Source of the DNA: an uncultured Eubacteriales bacterium
Lineage (GTDB): Bacteria > Bacillota_A > Clostridia > Christensenellales > Aristaeellaceae
Length of the DNA: 9,451 bases
Assembly: GCA_902803675.1 (NCBI GenBank)
Contig: CADCQZ010000403.1
Span: forward strand, 1 to 9,451
Direction: 5' to 3'
The position numbers and the translations under genes are program-made. Positions 1-6,689 of this stretch are shown here, piece after piece. The notes beneath the pieces were generated by a model, which was not told where the DNA came from, searched no databases, and saw nothing but the letters and a program-made list of their open reading frames with translations. The first letter of the stretch is position 1. The number at the start of each line of letters is the position of its first letter.

Positions 1-714
1 ACCGGATATGTGGTCCAGTTCACGCAGGGAGAGCTTTATCCCGATCAGCCGCTGCATATTTTTACCCAGATCGAATCGCAGCCTTCCGCGCGATGCCTTC
101 TTTTCGGCGCGCTGATCGCCAGGGCGGGCGTTATCCGCACGATGGCCAGGCAGCCTGCCAGACTGTATACCCAGATCGACGGGAAAAATATCGAAGCACT
201 TCGCTTTTTCGAACAGATGGGCTTCAAAAACGACGACAGCGAGGATCTTTACGGCTTCCAGCTGCCCTATGGAAGGGCCGCGGCACCCGTCGGGTTCGAG
301 TATTGGCAGAGCCCGCTTGCCAGCGCGGATGACGAGCTCGCGCTGCTGGCCCGGATCAATCGTTACAGGATACAGCCTGTCAGCCGGGACTATCTGACGC
401 TGTGGCGTCAACAGGAGCACTTCCTGGCCCTGGCATATTACCGTCAGGGGCAGATCGTCTGTGAATGTGTGTTTACCGGAGTGGGCCAGAGCGCGACGCT
501 GCTGTCGATCTATACGGTACCCGAGCTTCGCAGGCAGCATCTGGCCTCACTGCTGCTTGACGCGGCGTCCTATCATCTCAGAGAACAGGGTGTCACGACA
601 GCCTATACGCATATATTCCGGCGGAACACGCCCCAGAACGCGCTGATAAGGCACTTGAACGGCCGGTTTTTGCGGCAGGTCAATTATCTTCCAGGCATCA
701 ATATGATCCGGTAA
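1..714 (+). CDS. Tandem GNAT-family N-acetyltransferase (3' part; start lies before the window)
   Basis: The reading frame is open from base 1 and ends at TAA 712-714. A GTG at 10 could serve as a start, but it would begin in the middle of a domain, so the gene most likely continues upstream. The protein shows two consecutive GNAT-like halves. The first is seen only as its C-terminal part and carries the motif-B-like segment GKNIEALRFFEQMGF, typical of the acetyl-CoA fold. The second half covers roughly the last 140 residues and contains a motif-A-like strand-helix, YTVPELRRQHLASLLLDAA, followed by a second motif-B-like segment, NTPQNALIRHLNGRF. The usual Q/R-x-x-G-x-G/A loop reads RRQHLA, without glycines, so CoA binding in this half may be weakened. 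The substrate is unknown. The gene points toward the minus-strand operon and shares its terminator region with era. Confidence 0.72.
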   Translation, partial: TGYVVQFTQGELYPDQPLHIFTQIESQPSARCLLFGALIARAGVIRTMARQPARLYTQIDGKNIEALRFFEQMGFKNDDSEDLYGFQLPYGRAAAPVGFEYWQSPLASADDELALLARINRYRIQPVSRDYLTLWRQQEHFLALAYYRQGQIVCECVFTGVGQSATLLSIYTVPELRRQHLASLLLDAASYHLREQGVTTAYTHIFRRNTPQNALIRHLNGRFLRQVNYLPGINMIR

Positions 715-726
715 AGACCGGATCAT
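703..726 (+). terminator. Rho-independent terminator at the convergent gene ends
   Basis: ATGATCCGG (703-711) pairs perfectly with CCGGATCAT (718-726), giving a 9-bp stem with a six-base loop, TAAAGA. The plus-strand sequence then runs into TTTTGTTT, a good U-tract for the GNAT gene. The TAA stop of that gene lies in the loop, and the era stop codon (complement of 723-725) lies in the right arm. In the minus direction the hairpin is followed by only a weak run (ATTGATG), so it looks mainly one-directional. Confidence 0.75.
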
Positions 727-1619
727 TTTTGTTTGATATACCCGAGCGTTTTGAGATCCAGGGGATTATTGCGCCAATCCTGGCGGACTTTTACCCACAG
801 CTGCAGATTGACGTGCGCGTTCAGGAGCTGTTCGATATCGTGCCGGCTCTGTGAACCGATCTCTTTGATCTTTGAGCCGTTCTTGCCGATGATGATCGCT
901 TTATGGGACTCACGCTCGCAGTAGATCGTCGCGTGGATCTCAATGAGAGTATCTCCCGCGTTGAATGTCAGGATCTCCACTCCGATGCCGTGGGGGACCT
1001 CATCCGTCAAATTCAAGAGAGCTTTTTCACGTATGATCTCGGCGCAGATCGCTCTTTCGGGCTGGTCTGTGATCATATCGTCCGGGTAATACCGGGGCCC
1101 TTTGGGCAGATGGGAGACCAGGTCCCGAAGCAGCTCGTCTATACCGTCCCCTGTTTTGGCGCTGACAGGATAGATCTCGTCATAGCCGAGATCACGGAAG
1201 CGCTGGATGATACCGAGAAGATCTTTCGGTTCGATCAGATCGGTCTTATTGAGCACCAGCAGTTTGCGGCATTTCTTCTCCGCCATCTCCCGGATGAAGT
1301 CGGCGTCTTTTTCCCGGCAGTTGGACACGTCGGTCAGGACCAGAAGAGTCTCGATGCCTTCGAGAGCGTCCTGGATGGACTGTATCATATAGCTGCCGAG
1401 TTTCGTCTTGGGCTGATGAAAGCCGGGCGTATCCATAAACACGATCTGCGCGTCCGGCTCATTGTAAATGCCGAGGATCGTATTGCGCGTCGTCTGAGGC
1501 CTGCTGGACACGATGGCGATCTTTTCCCCGATGATGCGGTTGAGCAGAGTGGATTTTCCCACGTTGGGCCGCCCGACGATGGCCACGAATCCGGAACGGA
1601 ATGTGTTGTCAGCTTTCAT
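723..1619 (-). CDS. era: GTPase Era, 30S ribosomal subunit assembly factor
   Basis: Era is a GTPase that binds the 3' end of 16S rRNA and checks small-subunit maturation. The 298-residue protein is of normal family length. The N-terminal GTPase domain shows G1 GRPNVGKS (16-23), G3 DTPG (63-66), G4 NKTD (124-127) and G5 SAK (153-155). The C-terminal KH RNA-binding domain has GKNGSKIKEIG (245-255) and ends in the family-typical LKTLGYIK segment. I chose the ATG at 1619 because AGGAGG (1626-1631) sits six bases before it. An in-frame TTG at 1637 would add six residues encoded by the Shine-Dalgarno sequence itself and is unlikely. Era is the last gene of the operon, 14 bases after the ybeY-cdd stop, and the cdd-era adjacency is common in Firmicutes. 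Confidence 0.97.
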   Translation of the reverse strand: MKADNTFRSGFVAIVGRPNVGKSTLLNRIIGEKIAIVSSRPQTTRNTILGIYNEPDAQIVFMDTPGFHQPKTKLGSYMIQSIQDALEGIETLLVLTDVSNCREKDADFIREMAEKKCRKLLVLNKTDLIEPKDLLGIIQRFRDLGYDEIYPVSAKTGDGIDELLRDLVSHLPKGPRYYPDDMITDQPERAICAEIIREKALLNLTDEVPHGIGVEILTFNAGDTLIEIHATIYCERESHKAIIIGKNGSKIKEIGSQSRHDIEQLLNAHVNLQLWVKVRQDWRNNPLDLKTLGYIKQK

Positions 1620-1625
1620 ATCTTT

Positions 1626-1631
1626 CCTCCT
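1626..1631 (-). promoter_or_regulatory. Shine-Dalgarno sequence fixing the era start
   Basis: On the minus strand AGGAGG is followed by six bases and then ATG (1619). It lies in the 14-base gap after the ybeY-cdd stop codon. Its position decides against the upstream in-frame TTG at 1637 as the start of era. Confidence 0.8.
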
Positions 1632-1633
1632 GT

Positions 1634-2548
1634 TCAATGCCCCAGAAAATCGGCGGCGGCGCCTGCGGGGCCGAAACCGTTCTTAAGCAGATCTTTCAAG
1701 CTCGATTCTTCCACGTGACCGCCCCAGGTCACGAGGACTCTCATATCCGGGCTGAATTCATACAGCACCTGTCTGCAGATGCCGCACGGCCAGGGCGCGA
1801 ACTCATCCGAGGCGACGGCGATCGCGTCAAACTGCCTGTGACCTTCGCTGACGGCTTTGAATACGGCCGTCCTTTCGGCGCAGTTGCTGGCGCCGTAGGA
1901 GGAATTCTCGATATTGCAGCCCGTGTACACCGTCCCGTCCGTGCATCTCAGACAGGCGCCGACCCTGTAGTGAGAATAGGGTGAGTATGAGAATCGCATC
2001 GCCTCACGGGCTTTTTCAAGCAGTGCTTCATCGCTGACGAGCCCCACTTTTTCAAGGCTTATTTCCTCCTGGTTCCGCATGGCTGCTTTGTCCTCCTTGT
2101 TCATGTGATCATAACCCATGAGATGGAACATGGCATGGGCTGTCAGGTACGCGATCTCCCTGCGCAGAGAATGCCCGTACTCTTCGGCCTGTTTCTCGGC
2201 GTGGGGGAGAGAAATGATGATATCGCCCAGGAAACAGGCATCGATCTCCGGATCATACTCCATGCCGATCAGTTCCCCCGCGTCTTTCAGCGTTCGGGTG
2301 GGATCGAATCCGCACGAGGGAAAACTGAGCACATCGGTGGATGAAGGATTGTTTCTGTATTCCCGATTGATCCCGGCGATCGTGTCATCGTCGACTAAGG
2401 AAACATGAACGGCGATCCTCCCTGACGCGCCTTCGGTCTCAAGACAGCTTTGACTTGTCCGGCGGATCAGCTCCAGATCATCGGGCGCGATCTTTACGTC
2501 TTCATCGGTGATAAGTACGATCTCAGGCTTGTTCATTACCGGTTCCAT
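1634..2548 (-). CDS. Fused endoribonuclease YbeY - cytidine deaminase
   Basis: This is one 304-residue frame carrying two complete enzymes. Residues ~1-170 are YbeY, the metal-dependent factor for 16S rRNA 3'-end maturation and ribosome quality control. They show YRNNPSSTDVLSFP (64-77) and the zinc motif HAMFHLMGYDH with H138, H142 and H148. Residues ~172-304 are a cytidine deaminase (cytidine or deoxycytidine to uridine, pyrimidine salvage). They show NIENSSYGASNCAER (C223 zinc ligand, E225 catalytic) and PCGICRQ (C255 and C258 zinc ligands). The YbeY tail (QEEISLEKVGL) runs straight into the normal Cdd N-terminus (DEALLEKAREAM, then SYSPYS) with almost no linker. In many Firmicutes these are separate genes flanking dgkA, which is absent here. 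Two starts are possible: ATG 2548, used here with GGAAGG upstream, or ATG 2536. Either one overlaps the pgpH end. Both active sites look intact. Confidence 0.93.
   Translation of the reverse strand: MEPVMNKPEIVLITDEDVKIAPDDLELIRRTSQSCLETEGASGRIAVHVSLVDDDTIAGINREYRNNPSSTDVLSFPSCGFDPTRTLKDAGELIGMEYDPEIDACFLGDIIISLPHAEKQAEEYGHSLRREIAYLTAHAMFHLMGYDHMNKEDKAAMRNQEEISLEKVGLVSDEALLEKAREAMRFSYSPYSHYRVGACLRCTDGTVYTGCNIENSSYGASNCAERTAVFKAVSEGHRQFDAIAVASDEFAPWPCGICRQVLYEFSPDMRVLVTWGGHVEESSLKDLLKNGFGPAGAAADFLGH
2065..2070 (-). promoter_or_regulatory. Internal Shine-Dalgarno-like AGGAGG near the domain junction
   Basis: A perfect AGGAGG on the minus strand lies within the Gln-Glu-Glu codons at the end of the YbeY domain, about 30 bases before the junction with Cdd. 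The nearest in-frame alternative start downstream is a GTG (Val168) 17 bases away, which is farther than a normal spacing. It may simply reflect the conserved QEE codons. I list it because it could have served, or still weakly serve, to initiate a separate Cdd polypeptide. Confidence 0.25.
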
Positions 2549-4877
2549 CCTTTCCTTCCTGGGGTGGGACAGTCTTGACCGGCGGTATCTCCACCTCATC
2601 GGCGGAATCGGGATCGATCACGGTCAGGGGATCGACGGTGATCTGCGGAAGAGCGATCTCTTCAAGTTTCACCTCGGTATCCGGTACGGACTGGGTGATA
2701 TTGGTGATGAACTCCTCATCGTTCCTGCTTTCCTGCTGCACAGCCGTCGGGACCCTGATCTCACGCTTGGGAGCATCCGGATATTCGATGCGTTCGTGGA
2801 AAGCGCCTTTCAGGACGGTGGTGCACGCGATGCAGATCTTGTCCAGATCAAGGAGCGTGAGCGGAGAGAGGCTCAGCTGGCCGTCTTCGATCTTTCCGCG
2901 GACAAGCTTGACGATAAAAAGTTCGATCTCTTCGGGCGTGGGGGAGTGCAGCGTCCTCACCGCGGCTTCGATCGTGTCGCACAGCATCAGGATGGCGCCC
3001 TCACGGGTCCGGGGAGGTGATCCGTGATAACGGAAGTCATCGATATTGACCGGTTTTCCGTTGGCTTCTTTTACGGCCTTGGCGTAAAAGAACTGCACCG
3101 GGGTATCGCCGTGATGCTCCTGTATCATCTGGATGACCGCTTTCGGGAGACGCGCTTCCCTGGCGAGAGCGACTCCGTCGCTGACGTGGCTCGTCACGAT
3201 CGTTGCGGCTGTGAGCGGGTCCAGCAGGTCCAGAGGATGATCGTCACCTATCTGATTTTCCTTGAAATACAAGGGCCTTTTGAGTTTTCCGATATCGTGG
3301 TAGTATCCGGCGACGCGGCACAGGAGAGAATTGGCGTTTATAGCTCTGGCGCTGGCCTCAGCCAGATTGGACACGATGATGGAATGGTGATACGTGCCCG
3401 GCGCTTCAAGCATCAGACGATTGAGAAGAGGCTGGCTCGGATTGCTCAGCAGCAGCAGTTTATAGGGCGTCGGAAGATTGAAAACAAGTTCCAGCAGGGG
3501 CTGGATACCGGTGAACAGGAGCGCGCTGGCGATCGTGCCGGCGGCTCTCCAGAGGCCATGATCGATGACAGCCGTGATATCGTTCGTCGTGAGCAGACCG
3601 ATCGCGAGAAACAGCACCATCTCGAACACGGCGGCGAGGATACCGGCCACAAGGCCCGTCAGCCGGGAGGAACGGAAATGGTGCAGGACCGCTGCCAGAA
3701 GGCTGCCGGTCAGCAGGGTGCAGATCATCAGATAAACGCATTGCTCCGTGTAGGCCTCACTGCTGCCCGCGGCCATAACGGTGACAAGGACCGCGATCGC
3801 CGTGTTGCACAGGCAGCCTGTGGTGGGCGATACCAGGGCTGTCGCGAGCATCACGCACAGCAGAGACGGGATGCAGTAGCTGTTGATCATCCTGCCGATG
3901 ATGCACAGGCCGAAAGATAACACCAGGATGATGCAGGTGAGCAGCGTTTTGGTGACGGAAAAATTGTCCCTGATCTCCAGGCGGCTCGTCAGGACGAACG
4001 TGCTGATGAGCACGGCAAGGCTGAGTATGGCGCTGCCGAGCCACATCAGGGGATCATCGGACTGATCGTTCAAAAGCCCCAGGGAATGCAGCACCTCGAT
4101 CTGGCTCAGGGTGATGACGCCTTCGCTTTTCACGATGATGTTCTGGCCCTGTTTATAGATGACGGGTTCGACGCTCTGCCTGGCGGCTTCCTGTGCTTCG
4201 CTGGTCGCTTCCTGATCGATCACCATGTTGGGCTGGATACAGTAATTCAGCACCGGCAGGCCGATATTCTGCAGCAGATCCCTGTCGACGCCGTATCCGA
4301 TGATATACAGGATCGTTCGGACGGCCTCGCTCTCATCCCCCTGTGCGACGTGGCCGTTCATCGTGTTCTCCGTCGCGCTCCTCATGGACGTGTATAAAGC
4401 GTCCAGAGAGTCGGAAGGTGTGCGCAGGAGGGTGGTCAGCTGATAGTTGCTCAGGGAGACAGTGGTCAGGATCGTCTTGGCGTAGGAAAGCTCATCCGAG
4501 GTAAAGACGCGGTTTTTATCGACATCGGGCAGCGTGTCGCCGTATTGCCTGACGGCGCGGAGCTGACTGAAGACCTGATCCAAATTGTAAAGGACGTTCT
4601 CGGTGATGTTTTCCTGATAGGTATAGATGGGGATGACCTGTCTGGCGGCTTCTTCACGGCGGGCCTGTGTGGTGACCTCGTCCACGATATCCTTGCTGGC
4701 GGCGATCGTTACAGGGGGCACCATCCCAACAGAAAGATCATACTTGACTGGCGAGATCGTCAGCAGCAGCATGATAAATATGATGATCGTCGCGGCCAGA
4801 TAGATCAGAAGCTGATATCGGGCTTTTTTGATCCTCTCGATGATGGATGGCTTTTTTTTCTCAGATTTATCCGCCAT
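2523..4877 (-). CDS. pgpH: 7TM-HD membrane phosphodiesterase, c-di-AMP hydrolase PgpH (YqfF)
   Basis: PgpH hydrolyses the messenger c-di-AMP to pApA in the cytoplasm. The 784-residue protein has the full family plan. There is an N-terminal membrane segment (~21-42) and an extracellular 7TMR-HDED region (~45-275). About seven membrane helices follow (~278-462), then a cytoplasmic HD domain (~490-690). HD-type metal residues are visible at H498, H527-D528 (in HDIGK), H564, the HH pair at 588-589, and D634. About 80 acidic, proline-containing residues follow the HD domain (~704-784), making it longer than the roughly 710-720 residues I recall for the Bacillus and Listeria proteins. GGAGG (4886-4890) sits eight bases before ATG 4877. 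The gene starts 17 bases after phoH, and its end overlaps the ybeY-cdd start, which suggests translational coupling. c-di-AMP as substrate is inferred from the family. Confidence 0.93.
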   Translation of the reverse strand: MADKSEKKKPSIIERIKKARYQLLIYLAATIIIFIMLLLTISPVKYDLSVGMVPPVTIAASKDIVDEVTTQARREEAARQVIPIYTYQENITENVLYNLDQVFSQLRAVRQYGDTLPDVDKNRVFTSDELSYAKTILTTVSLSNYQLTTLLRTPSDSLDALYTSMRSATENTMNGHVAQGDESEAVRTILYIIGYGVDRDLLQNIGLPVLNYCIQPNMVIDQEATSEAQEAARQSVEPVIYKQGQNIIVKSEGVITLSQIEVLHSLGLLNDQSDDPLMWLGSAILSLAVLISTFVLTSRLEIRDNFSVTKTLLTCIILVLSFGLCIIGRMINSYCIPSLLCVMLATALVSPTTGCLCNTAIAVLVTVMAAGSSEAYTEQCVYLMICTLLTGSLLAAVLHHFRSSRLTGLVAGILAAVFEMVLFLAIGLLTTNDITAVIDHGLWRAAGTIASALLFTGIQPLLELVFNLPTPYKLLLLSNPSQPLLNRLMLEAPGTYHHSIIVSNLAEASARAINANSLLCRVAGYYHDIGKLKRPLYFKENQIGDDHPLDLLDPLTAATIVTSHVSDGVALAREARLPKAVIQMIQEHHGDTPVQFFYAKAVKEANGKPVNIDDFRYHGSPPRTREGAILMLCDTIEAAVRTLHSPTPEEIELFIVKLVRGKIEDGQLSLSPLTLLDLDKICIACTTVLKGAFHERIEYPDAPKREIRVPTAVQQESRNDEEFITNITQSVPDTEVKLEEIALPQITVDPLTVIDPDSADEVEIPPVKTVPPQEGKDGTGNEQA

Positions 4878-4894
4878 GACTGTGGCCTCCTTTT

Positions 4895-5845
4895 TTACTG
4901 GATCAGCCCTTTATCCCTGCGCTCATACGCCTCAACGATCCTGCGGACGAGCTCGTTGCGTACCACGTCATCCTGGGACAGATGGATGATGCCGATATCG
5001 TCGATGCCGCTCAGGATCGTTTCCGCTTCCTTCAGGCCGCTTTCACGTCCGCGCGGGAGATCGATCTGGGTCAGGTCGCCGGTGACGATGCAGCGGGAGT
5101 GCTCGCCCAGCCTTGTCAGGAACATCTTCATCTGTTCGGTGGTCGTGTTCTGGGCTTCATCAAGTATGATGAACGAATTGGACAAAGTCCTGCCGCGCAT
5201 GAAAGCCAGCGGCGCTATCTCAAGCACGTTGCGCTCGGTCAGGCGCTGAACGCTGTCAGGCCCCATGATCTCATAAAGCGCGTCATAAAGAGGCCTCAGA
5301 TAGGGATCCACTTTCTGGCTCATATCCCCGGGGAGAAAACCCAGTTTTTCACCGGCTTCCACGGCCGGACGGGTCAGGATCAGGCGGTCGACCTCATTTT
5401 TTCTGATCGCGTTCGCGGCAAGCGCGATAGCCAGGTATGTCTTGCCTGTACCGGCCGGCCCGATGGCCAGCGTCAGGGTATTTCGGCGCGCGCTCTGTAC
5501 GTATTCCAGCTGGCCTGCGGTCTTGCACTTGATCGGCCTGCCGCGGACCGTCAGGGCGACGACCTCGCCCAATATCTCATCCACCTGGTCCTCACGGCCG
5601 GAGCGGATCAGTTCCGACACATAGCGTATTTTAGCCGGATCGATCTTTTCACCGGAATGATACAGCCGGAGAAGATGACCGATCGCTTTTTCCGCTGACG
5701 CGATATCCTCATCCCGGCCCAGGATCTCCACGCCCCCGTTGACGGGCGAGATCTTTACGCCGCAGGATTGTTCCAGAGCGGTCAGGTTCGTATCATTGCA
5801 GCCGAATATGGCCGTGTAACCGTCGATGCTGTTGATCAGGATCAT
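4895..5845 (-). CDS. phoH: PhoH-family ATPase (PhoH-like, YqfE/YbeZ type)
   Basis: This is a cytoplasmic P-loop ATPase of the PhoH-like family, which is linked to RNA metabolism and is usually a neighbour and partner of YbeY. The 316 residues match the family length. An N-terminal ~110-residue region resembles the KH-like or PhoH-type leader. The ATPase core follows, with Walker A GPAGTGKT (129-136), the conserved LTRPAVEAGEKLGFLPGD (157-174) and Walker B FIILDEAQN (225-233). The GDLTQIDLPRG segment (256-266) is also typical. The start codon ATG 5845 is preceded by AAGGGG, part of which overlaps the TAA stop of the upstream PHP gene (11-base gap). Sporulation-linked yqfC and yqfD, which often precede phoH in Bacillus-type clusters, are absent, and a PHP phosphatase gene takes their place. 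The exact biochemical substrate of PhoH is not established. Confidence 0.95.
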   Translation of the reverse strand: MILINSIDGYTAIFGCNDTNLTALEQSCGVKISPVNGGVEILGRDEDIASAEKAIGHLLRLYHSGEKIDPAKIRYVSELIRSGREDQVDEILGEVVALTVRGRPIKCKTAGQLEYVQSARRNTLTLAIGPAGTGKTYLAIALAANAIRKNEVDRLILTRPAVEAGEKLGFLPGDMSQKVDPYLRPLYDALYEIMGPDSVQRLTERNVLEIAPLAFMRGRTLSNSFIILDEAQNTTTEQMKMFLTRLGEHSRCIVTGDLTQIDLPRGRESGLKEAETILSGIDDIGIIHLSQDDVVRNELVRRIVEAYERRDKGLIQ

Positions 5846-5856
5846 TTAAGCGCCCC

Positions 5857-6678
5857 TTACAGATCTAAAGTTTCGAAAAGTGAATCATCTCTGCCGAGGA
5901 TCTTGATCTTATCATATCCGAGCTCTTTCAGAAGGGAGGACATCTGGTCAAAACCATGATCCAGGAGGTCTTTATTATGGCAGTCCGAAGACACGATGAC
6001 CTCGCCTCCGAGTGCTTTCCATTCTTTCAGGATCCATGGTGAAGGATACGGATCCCGGATATAGCCCCTTGCCATACCGCCGGTATTGACTTCAAGAAGG
6101 GAACCGCAGGATCTGATGCCGCGAAGCGTCTGAGCGACGATCCGGCGGTACCCGGGATCTTCCTCATCAAAAAGGTGCAGCCGGCTGTTGTACTTTTTGA
6201 CAAGATCGAAATGACCGATGATGGGGGGATGCCAGCTCAAAGCGTAAAGGAAAAGCTCCTCGTAGTATTCTTCGGCCAGCTTGAGCCCGCTGCCGCCGTA
6301 TCTTGAGCCCACCAGGGACCGGAGCTCATCGGGGCGGCCGTCTACGGCGACCATGGAACCGCTGCCGGGCAGATAGTGGACGGAGGCGATATAATACTCA
6401 TACCGCTCCGGTTCGTCACAGCTGAAATAGTCCCGTTCCACTCCTGTCCAGATGCGGATCCGCCCGTCGAGTTCGCGTTTAAGATCCGCTATATCCCTGC
6501 GATAAGCTTCACAGCCTTCGGGGGTCATGGCATAATCGTCAAACAGCTGCAGCCCGTGGCCGGAAAAACCGATGCTTTGAAAGCCCAGGGACAGCGCCGC
6601 GTCCACCATGCTCCGGATCGGATCACGGCCGTCACAGTACAGCGAATGTGTATGGCAGTTCGAAAGGATCTTCGTCAT
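5857..6678 (-). CDS. PHP-domain phosphoesterase, histidinol-phosphatase (HisK/HisJ) type
   Basis: The 273-residue protein is a PHP-fold metal-dependent phosphoesterase. Candidate metal ligands appear in family order: HTHS (H9, H11), D16, GFSGH (H41), GVERD (E81), ASVHYLPG (H101), GHFD (H156) and SSDCH (D232, H234). The motif series fits the PHP-type histidinol-phosphatases, which convert L-histidinol phosphate to histidinol, the penultimate step of histidine synthesis. Members of this fold also act on other phosphate esters, and no other his gene lies in the window, so histidinol phosphate as substrate is inference. The ATG at 6678 follows AAGGGACAGG, which overlaps the dapL stop region (11-base gap). 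The end sits 11 bases before phoH, placing the gene firmly within the operon. Confidence 0.85.
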   Translation of the reverse strand: MTKILSNCHTHSLYCDGRDPIRSMVDAALSLGFQSIGFSGHGLQLFDDYAMTPEGCEAYRRDIADLKRELDGRIRIWTGVERDYFSCDEPERYEYYIASVHYLPGSGSMVAVDGRPDELRSLVGSRYGGSGLKLAEEYYEELFLYALSWHPPIIGHFDLVKKYNSRLHLFDEEDPGYRRIVAQTLRGIRSCGSLLEVNTGGMARGYIRDPYPSPWILKEWKALGGEVIVSSDCHNKDLLDHGFDQMSSLLKELGYDKIKILGRDDSLFETLDL

Positions 6679-6689
6679 ATGCCTGTCCC

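Noticed and set aside
1620..1637. Upstream TTG start for era adding six residues
   Set aside because: Those codons are the Shine-Dalgarno sequence for the ATG at 1619, and the start would overlap the ybeY-cdd stop.
903..1718. Long plus-strand open frame (271 codons) opposite era and the end of ybeY-cdd
   Set aside because: It is antisense to a gene with clear Era motifs, has no family motifs of its own, and is explained by GC-rich codon use on the other strand.
2549..2599. N-terminal extension of ybeY-cdd by 17 residues
   Set aside because: The extra residues are arginine-rich, lie within the pgpH coding tail in another frame, and do not match a YbeY N-terminus. Shine-Dalgarno sites support the ATGs at 2548 or 2536.
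3024..3920. Long plus-strand open frame (298 codons) opposite pgpH
   Set aside because: It is rich in Gln, Arg, Asp and Gly as expected of an antisense shadow, and overlaps the well-supported membrane and HD regions of pgpH.
4982..5698. Plus-strand open frame opposite phoH
   Set aside because: It is the antisense shadow of the PhoH ATPase core, with no recognisable domain.
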